A stretch of DNA of 64,000 bases from Vibrio penaeicida. Lineage in GTDB: Bacteria > Pseudomonadota > Gammaproteobacteria > Enterobacterales > Vibrionaceae. Every line of letters starts with the position of its first letter. Position 1 is the first letter of the stretch. The notes below the pieces were generated by a model. That model was not told where the DNA came from. It did no database searches and saw only the letters and a program-made list of their open reading frames with translations. Of the stretch, positions 7,734 to 17,248 are shown piece by piece. The stretch spans positions 62,001-126,000 of the forward strand of contig NZ_JAUYVM010000010.1 in NCBI RefSeq assembly GCF_030689305.1. Direction: 5' to 3'. The position numbers and the translations under genes were made by a program.

Positions 7734-8303
7734 CTAAGGTTGTTCGGCTATTTCAAAAGCTCGAATAACTTGTTTCACACCAGAGATATTGCGAACAATA
7801 TCGGTCGCGATGTCTGCTTGCTCTGGGGTAACGTACCCAAGTAAAAAAACTTCACCGTCTTCCGTGATAACTTTGACTTTTACCGTTGTCAGATTTTCGT
7901 TCGCAATTAAACTGGCTTTCACTTTTGTGGTTATCCAGCTATCGTGCGTAATGGTTTGCAAATCAAGCAGTGGGCGAACGCGTAATTGATTAGATACACT
8001 ACTTACACCCTCAGCTTCTGACACTCTCGTACCGAATTGCTCTTTGTAGTCTTGAGTTATAGCTTGACCGATTAGAATGACTTTGCCACGAAAAGCAGTT
8101 GCAGTTGCCTTTACGTTTCCAGTATAAGGGGCTTTGTTCCCAATGCCAGCTACCTCAAATTCCAATTGACTATCCTGCCATTGCTCTTGAGTTGTGCGCG
8201 TATCTGAAACGATATTGGCAGTGGTAGCTGCACCAGCCACCAACAAACCAGCACAACCTGTAAGGCTCAAGCTGCAAGCAGCGGCTAAAATCCATTTTTT
8301 CAT
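7734..8303 (-). CDS. dolP: Outer-membrane lipoprotein DolP (YraP), dual BON domain
   Basis: 189 residues. Lipoprotein signal MKKWILAAACSLSLTGC with lipobox LTGC, then two BON domains (about residues 45-110 and 115-185). DolP binds anionic phospholipid at division sites and supports outer membrane integrity. The ATG at 8303 has AGAGGTGC upstream and gives a clean signal peptide; a longer frame from 8321 would spoil it. It follows diaA on the same strand, the conserved lpoA-yraN-diaA-dolP order. Confidence 0.93.
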   Translation of the reverse strand: MKKWILAAACSLSLTGCAGLLVAGAATTANIVSDTRTTQEQWQDSQLEFEVAGIGNKAPYTGNVKATATAFRGKVILIGQAITQDYKEQFGTRVSEAEGVSSVSNQLRVRPLLDLQTITHDSWITTKVKASLIANENLTTVKVKVITEDGEVFLLGYVTPEQADIATDIVRNISGVKQVIRAFEIAEQP

Positions 8304-8342
8304 TTTTGCACCTCTAATCAAAATGCTTTGCTGTTTAACCAG

Positions 8343-8933
8343 CTATTCGTCATGCGATGGAAAGAGCACTTGATCGATAAGGTCGCATAAACAATGTAGG
8401 GTTACCATATGAACTTCATGGATACGAGCGGTACGGTGGGATGGGATGCGAATTTCGACGTCCGACTCACCTAACAATCCAGCCATCTCGCCGCCATCTT
8501 TACCCGTGAATGCGATAATGGTCATGTCTCTGGTTACAGCAGCTTCCATTGCTTTGATGATGTTTTTGCTATTCCCGCTCGTCGAAATAGCGAGAAGAAT
8601 GTCACCTGTTTGACCAAATGCCCGTACTTGTTTGGAAAAAATTTCTTGATAGTGATAATCGTTGGCGACTGCGGTTAGAGTTGTATTATCTGCCGTAAGT
8701 GCCATGGCCGGAAGGCTCGGTCTTTCAGTTTCAAAACGATTGAGAAGGCAAGAAACAAATTGTTGAGCATTTGAGGCTGAGCCTCCATTACCACAGCAAA
8801 GAATTTTATTGCCGTTAAGTAACGTGGTCACCATTGCCTGTGCGGCATGCATGATGTGATCAGGCAGCGCTTCGGCCGCTGCAATTTGAATTTGAATACT
8901 TTCTGTAAAGCTTTCTTTAATGCTGTCTAGCAT
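8343..8933 (-). CDS. diaA: DnaA initiator-associating protein DiaA (SIS domain)
   Basis: 196 residues, one SIS (sugar isomerase) domain with GNGGSASNAQQFVSCLLNRFE near residue 48 and ISTSGNSKNIIKAMEAA near residue 115. DiaA tetramers bind DnaA and help it assemble at oriC. It is very similar to phosphoheptose isomerase GmhA, and the distinction here leans on context: yraN immediately upstream and dolP downstream. Three bases separate it from yraN. Confidence 0.9.
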   Translation of the reverse strand: MLDSIKESFTESIQIQIAAAEALPDHIMHAAQAMVTTLLNGNKILCCGNGGSASNAQQFVSCLLNRFETERPSLPAMALTADNTTLTAVANDYHYQEIFSKQVRAFGQTGDILLAISTSGNSKNIIKAMEAAVTRDMTIIAFTGKDGGEMAGLLGESDVEIRIPSHRTARIHEVHMVTLHCLCDLIDQVLFPSHDE

Positions 8934-8936
8934 CGA

Positions 8937-9305
8937 TTATCCTTGAGTTATTGCGTTCTTTATCCACTCAACTTGACGCCCCTCATCATGAATGGCAACG
9001 ACGTCAAACCGGAAATCGGTATCGTAAGGAGATAAGTTGTTCTTACTTAGCCATATCATAGCGACTTTAACAAGCTTTCGTTGTTTAGCTGGTGTTACCA
9101 TTTCCGCTGCGTGCCCGTAGTGGCTCTGTTTACGATACTTTACTTCGACAAACACTACCGTGCTTTGTTCTTTCATTATCAAATCTAATTCACCCACTTT
9201 GGTATTAAAATTAGATTCAATCGGTTTTAACCCTTTACCAGCAAGAAAGTTACTGGCAAAGGATTCGTATCGTTCACCTAACGCTCTACGGTTAAATAGC
9301 CTCAT
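8937..9305 (-). CDS. yraN: UPF0102 family protein YraN, endonuclease-like fold
   Basis: 122 residues of the UPF0102 family, with a restriction-endonuclease-like core: ESNFNTKVGELDLIMKEQ followed by VVFVEVKYRK, which supplies the acidic and lysine residues of an E...D...ExK site. Cellular role is not established. Start 9305 (MRLFNRRALGERYE) gives the normal length; the longer frame from 9338 lies deeper inside lpoA. The first 14 bases overlap the end of lpoA, implying coupled translation. Confidence 0.88.
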   Translation of the reverse strand: MRLFNRRALGERYESFASNFLAGKGLKPIESNFNTKVGELDLIMKEQSTVVFVEVKYRKQSHYGHAAEMVTPAKQRKLVKVAMIWLSKNNLSPYDTDFRFDVVAIHDEGRQVEWIKNAITQG

Positions 9306-11091
9306 GCTCAGCCCAGCTAACTTCGCGCTGAACCACACACTCGTTATTAATGGTTAGAGTGCCAGTTTGCCCTTTAACTGAGTATTCTGGCATAACTTTC
9401 ATTTGTGGCAACTCTAAGATGAGCTTGTATGCATCCATTCCAAGCGCATGTAGGCGTTTTTCTACATTACCACTTTTCGGCCAATTTTCTTCAAGTTGCG
9501 CCTTTAAAGTGGAGTTTTGCTCAATTAGCATCGGAATATCACTGTAAACCACACCGCTTAAGTCTTCATACTGACGCTTTTTCCCACTGTTACTCCGCGA
9601 GTTTGAAAACAGTTTAGGAGGTGTCGTGTCTGGATTGATGGCCACTTCGATGAAAGGTTTAATAAGCGTCAGCTCGGAACTTTTAGCCACAACATAGACC
9701 GCATCAATATCGCGACGGCTACGAGGTTGAGACTCAGTTTGAATGTTGATTAGGCGGTTAAGTTGGGCAATGCGAGCTTGACTGTCCGCCAGACCAAAGA
9801 CTGAGTTGATGTTCTTTTGAAGCTGGGACTTGTTACCAAAATAGCTGAACGCCGCTGGGTTCTTGCTGTATTTTTCCCATTCTGACTTGAATGCTTGAGT
9901 GACTCGCTCACCAAAACTTCCTACAGGGGCCAGAATCAGGGGATACTGAAACCCATTTGCAAATAGATATTTCGCGGCTTGAGCAACTTCTTGTTCGGGA
10001 GAGAGAGTGAAATAACACACACGAGTTTCTGGTAGCTTTGCGTCTGGGATGTTTAGTGCAAGCATGGGAAGTTGTGTAGATTGTTGAAGCACTTCCACTT
10101 TGTCTTTTACCAATGGACCGACAACAAAATCAACATGACGCTTTTCAAGCTCTTGCTGTATTTCATCGGTTGAAAGCGCAGCGGAATCAAGAACCGTCAA
10201 TGTCGCCATGTCTTCTCGATTAAAATCATCCATCATCGCATGAATGAACCCATCGCGAACCAACTGACCTTGTTTCCCATATTTTCCACTGAGAGGCAAT
10301 ACCAGCCCAGTATTTGTAGGCTTAATGATTTCTAAGGCGAGAATGGCTTGGACATCGTCAGGGGTATAAATGTTCGCTGGGTGCTCTGGATTGGCTGCAA
10401 ACCAAGTTTCTAATGTACTTTTGAGTTGAGCTGGATTCCCGGAAATGGTTTTCATGTAGACGGCGAGTTGAAGCCAGCCTTGTAATTCGGATTCCCCATC
10501 CTCGGCTTGCAGAGAAGTAATATCGTGCTCAGAGTACGTACTCAGATTGAGCCAAATATTCTGATGATTTCGCACTTGCGCATCTTCAAACGAATACTGA
10601 TTAGCAGCAATATATTCTCGGCTAGCGTTTAGATGATCCGAGAGCAACTCAAACAACTGAGCACGAAATTCATGATACTCACTCCACTGAGCATTATTTA
10701 GCTCCCACCAAGGCTGATAATTCAGCTGTTGTAGAGCGGATTGAATTTCGCCTGTGCGGAAGAGCAATTGCGCGCGCGAAATTTGCCATTCAGCCATTTG
10801 CACGGGTGATAAAGCTTGCTTAGATAGACGTTTTACTAAATGATCGGCTCTGACCAAATCGTTTTCTTGTAAAGCCGCTTTTAACGCCATGATCAGAAGA
10901 TCATTTTGGGTGCCACCTTTCGCACTGTCGGCTTGCATGACATAGGCCTGTGCACTTTGCGTTGGATCTTGTGTAACGTCAATATTCACAGGTGTTTGTG
11001 AAGTAGTCGAACACGCCGCTAAAGTGACTGCCAAGGCGATAGGGGTCAGAAGGCGTGGTACACTAAATTTATTCTGGTGCTTCATAGCCAT
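9292..11091 (-). CDS. lpoA: Penicillin-binding protein activator LpoA
   Basis: 599 residues. A lipoprotein signal ends in the lipobox LAAC (about residue 27). A helical TPR-like N-terminal domain (about 30-250) is followed by a periplasmic-binding-protein-like domain beginning TGLVLPLSGKYGKQGQLVRDGF. LpoA reaches from the outer membrane through the cell wall to stimulate PBP1A. An alternative ATG two codons in (11085) is equally possible; neither has a strong ribosome binding site. Transcribed divergently from rsmI, 62 bases away. Confidence 0.93.
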   Translation of the reverse strand: MAMKHQNKFSVPRLLTPIALAVTLAACSTTSQTPVNIDVTQDPTQSAQAYVMQADSAKGGTQNDLLIMALKAALQENDLVRADHLVKRLSKQALSPVQMAEWQISRAQLLFRTGEIQSALQQLNYQPWWELNNAQWSEYHEFRAQLFELLSDHLNASREYIAANQYSFEDAQVRNHQNIWLNLSTYSEHDITSLQAEDGESELQGWLQLAVYMKTISGNPAQLKSTLETWFAANPEHPANIYTPDDVQAILALEIIKPTNTGLVLPLSGKYGKQGQLVRDGFIHAMMDDFNREDMATLTVLDSAALSTDEIQQELEKRHVDFVVGPLVKDKVEVLQQSTQLPMLALNIPDAKLPETRVCYFTLSPEQEVAQAAKYLFANGFQYPLILAPVGSFGERVTQAFKSEWEKYSKNPAAFSYFGNKSQLQKNINSVFGLADSQARIAQLNRLINIQTESQPRSRRDIDAVYVVAKSSELTLIKPFIEVAINPDTTPPKLFSNSRSNSGKKRQYEDLSGVVYSDIPMLIEQNSTLKAQLEENWPKSGNVEKRLHALGMDAYKLILELPQMKVMPEYSVKGQTGTLTINNECVVQREVSWAEHEAI

Positions 11092-11153
11092 GAGTTCTTG
11101 TTAAACAAATACAAAATTATCTCTATATTAATCGTTGAAGTGATGGTAAACAA

Positions 11154-12017
11154 ATGACAGACAACAATTCTTCCCCGTCTGAGGTCTCAACTCTCTATAT
11201 TGTTCCCACCCCAATCGGAAATTTGGGAGATATTACGCAGCGAGCCATAGAGGTTTTATCCAATGTGGATCTTATTGCCGCTGAAGATACCCGACACACA
11301 GGCAAGTTACTTTCCCACTTCAATATATCAACGAAAACATTCGCTCTGCATGATCACAATGAACAACAAAAAGCGCAAGTACTGGTTGATAGGTTACAAC
11401 AAGGGCTTTCTATTGCTCTGGTTTCCGATGCTGGAACGCCATTAATCAGTGATCCAGGGTATCACCTAGTGAATCAATGTCGTCAGGCGGGTGTCAAAGT
11501 TGTGCCATTACCTGGTGCCTGTGCTGTGGTGACCGCATTGAGCGCTGCGGGGCTGCCTTCCGATCGATTCAGTTTTGAAGGTTTTCTTCCTCCTAAGAGT
11601 AAAGGTCGAAAAGATAAGTTTCTTGAAATTGCCAAAGCTGAGCGTACCTGTATTTTTTATGAGTCGCCACACCGTATCATGGACTCTCTCAAAGACATGC
11701 TTGAGATCCTTGGTGCTGATAGAGAAGTGGTTCTAGCCCGAGAGCTGACCAAAACGTATGAAACCATCCAAGGGATGCCGTTAGGCGAACTTATTCCTTG
11801 GATTGAGGAAAATGACAACCGTAAAAAAGGTGAAATGGTGTTGCTCATACACGGGCACCGAGAACAAGCCACAGAAGAAATACCTGATGAGGTGACCCGT
11901 ACTTTGAGCATTTTAACCAAAGAGTTACCACTCAAAAAAGCGGCAGCAATGACGGCAGAAATATACAACCTCAAAAAAAATGCTCTGTATAAATGGGGAT
12001 TAGAGCATTTAGATTAA
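11154..12017 (+). CDS. rsmI: 16S rRNA (cytidine-1402 2'-O) methyltransferase
   Basis: 287 residues, tetrapyrrole-methylase fold. Hallmarks are LYIVPTPIGNLGDITQRAIEVL near residue 14, AAEDTRHTGKLL, LVSDAGTPLISDPG and FYESPHRI. RsmI uses S-adenosylmethionine to methylate the ribose of C1402 in the decoding centre; RsmH, encoded about 0.7 kb downstream, modifies the base of the same nucleotide. Divergent from lpoA, as in E. coli. Confidence 0.96.
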   Translation: MTDNNSSPSEVSTLYIVPTPIGNLGDITQRAIEVLSNVDLIAAEDTRHTGKLLSHFNISTKTFALHDHNEQQKAQVLVDRLQQGLSIALVSDAGTPLISDPGYHLVNQCRQAGVKVVPLPGACAVVTALSAAGLPSDRFSFEGFLPPKSKGRKDKFLEIAKAERTCIFYESPHRIMDSLKDMLEILGADREVVLARELTKTYETIQGMPLGELIPWIEENDNRKKGEMVLLIHGHREQATEEIPDEVTRTLSILTKELPLKKAAAMTAEIYNLKKNALYKWGLEHLD

Positions 12018-12087
12018 AACTCGTCGGTAAGTTGCTTGAGTTTTATACGATTGGCATTAAAAAATATCGTCAACCCTAATGAGCCCC

Positions 12088-12116
12088 TAGACAGTAGACA
12101 TCTATCTCTATACAAT
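12088..12116 (+). promoter_or_regulatory. Promoter of rnpB
   Basis: TAGACA (12088-12093) and TACAAT (12111-12116) are separated by 17 bases. The predicted start, about 12122-12124, coincides with the first paired base of the RNase P RNA. Confidence 0.65.
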
Positions 12117-12121
12117 CCGCG

Positions 12122-12513
<392 letters not shown>

Positions 12514-12521
12514 CTATTCAG

Positions 12522-12559
12522 AACCCATCATTACTTTACCGAGTAATGATGGGTTTTTT
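12522..12559 (+). terminator. Intrinsic terminator of rnpB
   Basis: AACCCATCATTACT (12522-12535) and AGTAATGATGGGTT (12542-12555) form a 14-pair stem with a six-base loop, followed by a T-run. Confidence 0.9.
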
Positions 12560-12593
12560 GCTATTTACTGACGCATATTAGACGATTCCTACT

Positions 12594-12636
12594 AAACTAG
12601 GCGTTGAATTGAGAAACTAGGCGTGACTTGGATACA
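12594..12636 (+). promoter_or_regulatory. dcw upstream region: 20-bp-spaced direct repeats and candidate promoter
   Basis: The 11-base word AAACTAGGCGT occurs at 12594-12604 and again at 12614-12624, exactly 20 bases (two helical turns) apart. A weak promoter, TTGAGA (12609-12614), 16 bases, GATACA (12631-12636), overlaps the second copy. The arrangement suggests a regulator binding one face of the DNA ahead of the division cluster. The TGGG-type repeats bound by MraZ are not present here. Confidence 0.35.
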
Positions 12637-12732
12637 AATCCTAACAAATTAAGATTAAGTACTGGCAGCAAAGAGCGAAATCAGTACACTAAACCCTTGC
12701 TTTATTTTCGCCATTCGGCACAAGAGAAAACC

Positions 12733-13683
12733 ATGACAGAAACTTTTCAGCACATTTCCGTTTTACTAAATGAATCTATTGATGGGTTAGCAATTAAGCC
12801 CGACGGCATTTATATAGACGGCACTTTTGGTCGTGGTGGTCATAGCCGAACCATTCTTTCTAAGTTGGGAGAAAACGGTCGCTTGTTTAGTATCGATCGC
12901 GATCCGACGGCGATTGCTGAAGCTGAAAAAATTGATGATCCTCGTTTTACCATCGTTCATGGTCCATTTTCTGGTATTGCAGAATACGCCGAGCGCTATG
13001 ATCTTGTTGGCAAGGTTGATGGTGTGCTTCTTGACCTCGGTGTCTCTTCTCCACAATTAGATGATGCTGAACGTGGATTTAGTTTCATGAAAGATGGTCC
13101 ATTGGATATGAGAATGGATCCGACGTCAGGTATGCCTGTTTCTGAGTGGCTAAAAGAAGCCGATTTAGATGACATTACCTGGGTCATTCGTGAATTTGGT
13201 GAAGATAAGCACGCAAGACGAATTGCTAAAGCCATTGTGGCCTATCGTGAAAATGAAGAAAACGAGCCAATGACACGCACAGGTCAGCTCGCTAAGTTGA
13301 TTTCAGATGCAGCCCCAAAAAATTTCAAAGAGAAAAAGCACCCAGCGACTCGCAGTTTCCAAGCATTCCGAATTTACATCAATAGTGAGTTGGAAGAGAT
13401 CGATACCGCTTTGAAAGGGGCGGCCGAGATTTTAGCGGCAGAAGGGCGTCTTTCTGTCATCAGTTTTCACTCTCTCGAAGATCGCATGGTCAAGCGTTTC
13501 ATGCGAAAAGAGAGTAAAGGACCTGAAGTGCCACATGGTATCCCAATGACGGAAGATCAAATTAAGGCATTGGGCAGCCCGCGAATGAAAACGCTCACTA
13601 AAGCAATTAAACCTTCTAAACAAGAAGTGGATGAAAATACGCGTTCACGCAGTTCAGTGCTAAGGATTGCGGAAAAACTCTAA
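12733..13683 (+). CDS. rsmH: 16S rRNA (cytosine-1402 N4) methyltransferase
   Basis: 316 residues. N-terminus MTETFQHISVLLNESIDGL and the S-adenosylmethionine site YIDGTFGRGGHSRTIL are typical, as are LLDLGVSSPQLDDAERGFSF and HPATRSFQAFRIYINSELEE. It methylates N4 of C1402 in 16S rRNA. A frame open from 12628 has no family support before residue 36; the ATG at 12733 matches the family start. First gene of the dcw cluster here, since mraZ is missing between rnpB and rsmH. Confidence 0.96.
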   Translation: MTETFQHISVLLNESIDGLAIKPDGIYIDGTFGRGGHSRTILSKLGENGRLFSIDRDPTAIAEAEKIDDPRFTIVHGPFSGIAEYAERYDLVGKVDGVLLDLGVSSPQLDDAERGFSFMKDGPLDMRMDPTSGMPVSEWLKEADLDDITWVIREFGEDKHARRIAKAIVAYRENEENEPMTRTGQLAKLISDAAPKNFKEKKHPATRSFQAFRIYINSELEEIDTALKGAAEILAAEGRLSVISFHSLEDRMVKRFMRKESKGPEVPHGIPMTEDQIKALGSPRMKTLTKAIKPSKQEVDENTRSRSSVLRIAEKL

Positions 13684-13684
13684 T

Positions 13685-14011
13685 ATGCCGAGTGCCAAGG
13701 ACGCTTCCCCTAATCTCGCCAAGCTCATTTTTATCGACATTGTTACCGTCGGAAGAGTGCCTGCGACTCTACTATTATTAGCGTTTGCTTCGGCTATGTG
13801 GGTTGTGCATACCACTCACGATACGAGGGCAGCCATTCACCAACGTGATAGTGAACTTGTTGAAAGGGATCGCTTAGATAATGAATGGCGCAACTTAATA
13901 TTGGAAGAGAACGCATTGGCAGAGCACAGTCGTGTGCAAGAAATGGCTCAGAAAGAGTTAGATATGAAGCGTCCTGATGCCGACAAAGAGGTTATAGTTT
14001 CTTTCCAATGA
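13685..14011 (+). CDS. ftsL: Cell division protein FtsL
   Basis: 108 residues: short cytoplasmic tail, one membrane helix (VPATLLLLAFASAMWVVHTTHD), then a periplasmic leucine-zipper-like coiled coil (about residues 45-95). It forms the FtsQLB subcomplex that switches on septal wall synthesis by FtsW-FtsI. The ATG at 13685 starts one base after the rsmH stop; a longer frame from 13667 overlaps rsmH and is not needed. Overlaps ftsI by four bases (ATGA). Confidence 0.92.
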   Translation: MPSAKDASPNLAKLIFIDIVTVGRVPATLLLLAFASAMWVVHTTHDTRAAIHQRDSELVERDRLDNEWRNLILEENALAEHSRVQEMAQKELDMKRPDADKEVIVSFQ

Positions 14012-15735
14012 GCAAGTCTAAAACCACCTCTAACACAAGAAAGCAACCCGAAAAAGAAACGCCAATTCTTATCCGTTGGCGTTTTGCTGTTGTACTTGGG
14101 TTCGTTGTGTGTGTTATGGGGACATTGTTAGCGCGGTTGGCTTACATTCAGGTTATTGAGCCAGATAATCTAATTAGACAGGGTGATTTACGCTCTGTTC
14201 GTGTCAAGGCGCTACCTTCTGCCCGAGGGATTATTTCTGATCGGAACGGTGAGCAACTTGCAGTCTCCGTACCCGTTGAAGCCGTTTGGGCAGATCCAGT
14301 TACCATATTTAAAGAATCCGGACTTGAGCCGATAGAGCGCTGGTATGCATTGGCCGACGTACTCGGAATGGACCGTCAAAAGCTTATTGCGCGCATTAAT
14401 AAGAATAAGTCGCGCCGTTTTATTTATCTTCAACGCCAAGTCAGTCCTGCCATGGCAAATTATATTCGAGAATTAAAGTTAGCGGGCGTAGGGTTAAAGC
14501 AAGAGTCTCGACGTTATTATCCTTCCGGTGAAGTTAGTGCTCACTTGATTGGTGTGACTGGAATCGATGGACATGGGCTGGAAGGCATAGAGCGTTCGTA
14601 CGACAAATGGCTCATGGGTGAGGCAGGAAAACGTACCATTCGGAAAGATCGCTTTGGGCGGGTTGTCGAAAATATCTCGCTTGAAGAAAGAGAGGAAGGG
14701 CAACCACTTCAACTTACTGTGGACCAAAGATTGCAATCCATCGCGTACCGAGCGATGAAACAGGCGGTGGCCGATCACAACGCGACTTCGGCTTCAGCGG
14801 TACTCCTCGATGTCAAAACGGGCGAAGTGTTGGCGATGGTTAATGCGCCATCTTATAACCCAAACAATCGGTCTCAACGACAAAGTTTTCGAATGAGAAA
14901 TCGCACCATTACAGATGCATTCGAGCCGGGTTCGACAGTGAAACCTTTCGTCGTATTGGCTGCTCTAGAAAATGGTGTGGCTGATGAAAATACAGAAATT
15001 GATACAGGGAATGGCATTCTCCAGATTGGCGGAAGCCGAGTAAGAGATGTCTCGAAGGTCGGGAAAGCCGATCTCACCACCATATTAAAAAAATCGAGTA
15101 ATATCGGTGTCACTAAGTTAGCGCTCGCTATGCCGCTGGAAGCATTGCTGGGAATGTACAGCTCTGTAGGGTTTGGCGAAGTCAGTGGTTTGAACCTTGT
15201 CGGCGAAACAACCGGTATATTCCCGTCTCGACGACGTTGGTCTAAGTTTGAAATCGCAACGCTATCATTTGGTTATGGGCTATCGGTTTCACCAATTCAA
15301 CTAGCGCATGCTTACGCGACCTTGGGTAATTATGGAATGTATCGACCTTTACACATTGTGAAAAACAATAAACACGATATTTCAAAACAAGTGATCGATG
15401 AGCATAACGTAAAGTTAGTACTGAATATGATGGAAAAGGTAACCCAAAAAGGGGGCAGCGCCACGCGTGCTGCCGTTCCAGGTTATCGGATTGCCGCCAA
15501 AACGGGGACATCCCGTAAAGCGACGGCTGGTGGTTACAGTGACGAATATTTTGCTTATACAGCGGGCATTGCACCAGTCAGTGATCCAAGATTGGCATTA
15601 GTTGTGGTCGTGAATGAGCCGCAAGGTGACCAGTATTACGGCGGTACTGTTGCCGCACCTGTATTTTCTGAAATTATGAAAGGTGCGCTGCAAATTCTCA
15701 ATGTCGCACCGGATGAAAACCAGTTTTCGGAATAA
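14008..15735 (+). CDS. ftsI: Septal peptidoglycan transpeptidase FtsI (PBP3)
   Basis: 575 residues. A single N-terminal membrane helix (WRFAVVLGFVVCVMGTLLARLAYIQ), a pedestal domain (about residues 60-225) and a transpeptidase domain. Active-site motifs are present in order: STVK (SxxK, about residue 310), SSN (about 366) and KTGT (about 497). It cross-links septal peptidoglycan and works with FtsW. Coupled to ftsL through a four-base overlap. Confidence 0.97.
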   Translation: MSKSKTTSNTRKQPEKETPILIRWRFAVVLGFVVCVMGTLLARLAYIQVIEPDNLIRQGDLRSVRVKALPSARGIISDRNGEQLAVSVPVEAVWADPVTIFKESGLEPIERWYALADVLGMDRQKLIARINKNKSRRFIYLQRQVSPAMANYIRELKLAGVGLKQESRRYYPSGEVSAHLIGVTGIDGHGLEGIERSYDKWLMGEAGKRTIRKDRFGRVVENISLEEREEGQPLQLTVDQRLQSIAYRAMKQAVADHNATSASAVLLDVKTGEVLAMVNAPSYNPNNRSQRQSFRMRNRTITDAFEPGSTVKPFVVLAALENGVADENTEIDTGNGILQIGGSRVRDVSKVGKADLTTILKKSSNIGVTKLALAMPLEALLGMYSSVGFGEVSGLNLVGETTGIFPSRRRWSKFEIATLSFGYGLSVSPIQLAHAYATLGNYGMYRPLHIVKNNKHDISKQVIDEHNVKLVLNMMEKVTQKGGSATRAAVPGYRIAAKTGTSRKATAGGYSDEYFAYTAGIAPVSDPRLALVVVVNEPQGDQYYGGTVAAPVFSEIMKGALQILNVAPDENQFSE

Positions 15736-15769
15736 TAGAATTTCTAAAGAATAGATAAGAGGAAATTGC

Positions 15770-17248
15770 GTGCATAATTTAGCTTCTCTGATTAGCCCAT
15801 GGACAGATGCAAACATTCCCGAAGAATTTAATGTCCGTATTACACAGTTAGTATTGGACAGTCGAAAAGTTCAGCCAGGTGACACATTTGTGGCGCTTTC
15901 TGGTCATGCAATTAATGGTCATGATTTTATTCCAGCGGCCATTAACAGTGGAGTTGTGGCAGTGATTGCTCAAGCAATCGAAGAGCACCCACATGGCAGC
16001 TATGAAGAACAAAGCGGAACACTGATCGTTTATCTCAGCGATTTGAATATGATCTTATCGGCGATTTCTTTACGAGCATATGGCGACATCGATACAAAAC
16101 TCATTGGTGTCACTGGGACCAATGGGAAAACCACCATTACGCAAATTATCGCTCAATGGATAGAACTGGTTGGTCAAAAAGCCGCAGTGATGGGTACTGC
16201 CGGTAATGGTTTTCTCCACAATATTAAACCTGCGGTGAATACTACTGGCAGTGCAATTGAAGTGGTTGAAACATTATCTAGCCTAAGACAGCAAGGCGCA
16301 GAACATGTGGCTATTGAAGTCTCTTCTCATGGTTTGATTCAAGGAAGAGTGAAGGCCCTGACTTTTTCTGTGGGCGTGTTTACTAACTTGAGTCGTGATC
16401 ATCTCGACTACCATGAAACTATGAAGTCCTACGCTGATGCGAAATTTACTTTGTTCCGAGACCATGACTGCCGTAAAGCAGTAATAAATGTCGATGATTC
16501 GGTTGGGGCGCAATGGGTTCAACAACTATCGTCGCCTTTGGCGGTGTCTTTAGAGTCAAATCCAAATACAGAAAAGTCCCTATATGCCACAGAGGTGAAA
16601 TACAGCACCAAAGGTATTGAGCTCTCATTTAATAGTAATTGGGGGGCCGGCAAGCTTTCTGTTCCTCTGATTGGCGCTTTTAATGCGAGTAACATATTGC
16701 TTGCGTTTGGTTCTTTGTTGGAATTGGGCTTTGAAAAAGAGGCGTTAATGGAAGCTGCCCCTAGGCTTTCCCCCGTTATTGGTCGTATGGAACTCTTCCA
16801 GCGCAGCGGCAAAGCCAAAGTTGTTGTGGATTATGCACATACACCCGATGCATTAGAAAAAGCGCTATCGGCACTGCGTGTCCATTGCGAAGGAAAACTG
16901 TGGGCAATTTTTGGGTGCGGCGGAGATAGAGACATTGGCAAGCGCCCGATGATGGCGGATATAGCAGAAAGGCTGGCCGATCACGCGATTTTAACGGACG
17001 ATAACCCAAGAAGTGAGTCCCCTGAATTAATCGTTAAGCATATGCTTGGAGGTATGAAGCAGCCAGATAGGGTGGTGATTAAGCATGATAGATTTGATGC
17101 TTGTTCGTATGCTCTGCGCAATGCATCTGAAAATGACATTATCTTATTGGCAGGTAAAGGGCACGAAGACTACCAAGTATTGGCTGACAAAACGGTGCAC
17201 TATTCGGATAGGGAAACCGCAGAGCAATTATTAGGAATCATGGGATGA
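15770..17248 (+). CDS. murE: UDP-MurNAc-tripeptide synthetase (meso-diaminopimelate adding)
   Basis: 492 residues. ATP loop GVTGTNGKTTITQ near residue 115, central domain with VFTNLSRDHLDYH, and C-terminal DNPRSESPE, whose DNPR signature marks enzymes that add meso-diaminopimelate rather than lysine. Starts with GTG preceded by AAGAGGAAA at good spacing; no better ATG exists nearby. Catalyses the third amino-acid addition in cell wall precursor synthesis. Overlaps murF by four bases. Confidence 0.96.
   Translation: MHNLASLISPWTDANIPEEFNVRITQLVLDSRKVQPGDTFVALSGHAINGHDFIPAAINSGVVAVIAQAIEEHPHGSYEEQSGTLIVYLSDLNMILSAISLRAYGDIDTKLIGVTGTNGKTTITQIIAQWIELVGQKAAVMGTAGNGFLHNIKPAVNTTGSAIEVVETLSSLRQQGAEHVAIEVSSHGLIQGRVKALTFSVGVFTNLSRDHLDYHETMKSYADAKFTLFRDHDCRKAVINVDDSVGAQWVQQLSSPLAVSLESNPNTEKSLYATEVKYSTKGIELSFNSNWGAGKLSVPLIGAFNASNILLAFGSLLELGFEKEALMEAAPRLSPVIGRMELFQRSGKAKVVVDYAHTPDALEKALSALRVHCEGKLWAIFGCGGDRDIGKRPMMADIAERLADHAILTDDNPRSESPELIVKHMLGGMKQPDRVVIKHDRFDACSYALRNASENDIILLAGKGHEDYQVLADKTVHYSDRETAEQLLGIMG

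Noticed and set aside
8343..8933. Phosphoheptose isomerase GmhA for the SIS-domain gene
   Set aside because: Sequence similarity alone does not exclude it, but the yraN and dolP neighbours are those of diaA.
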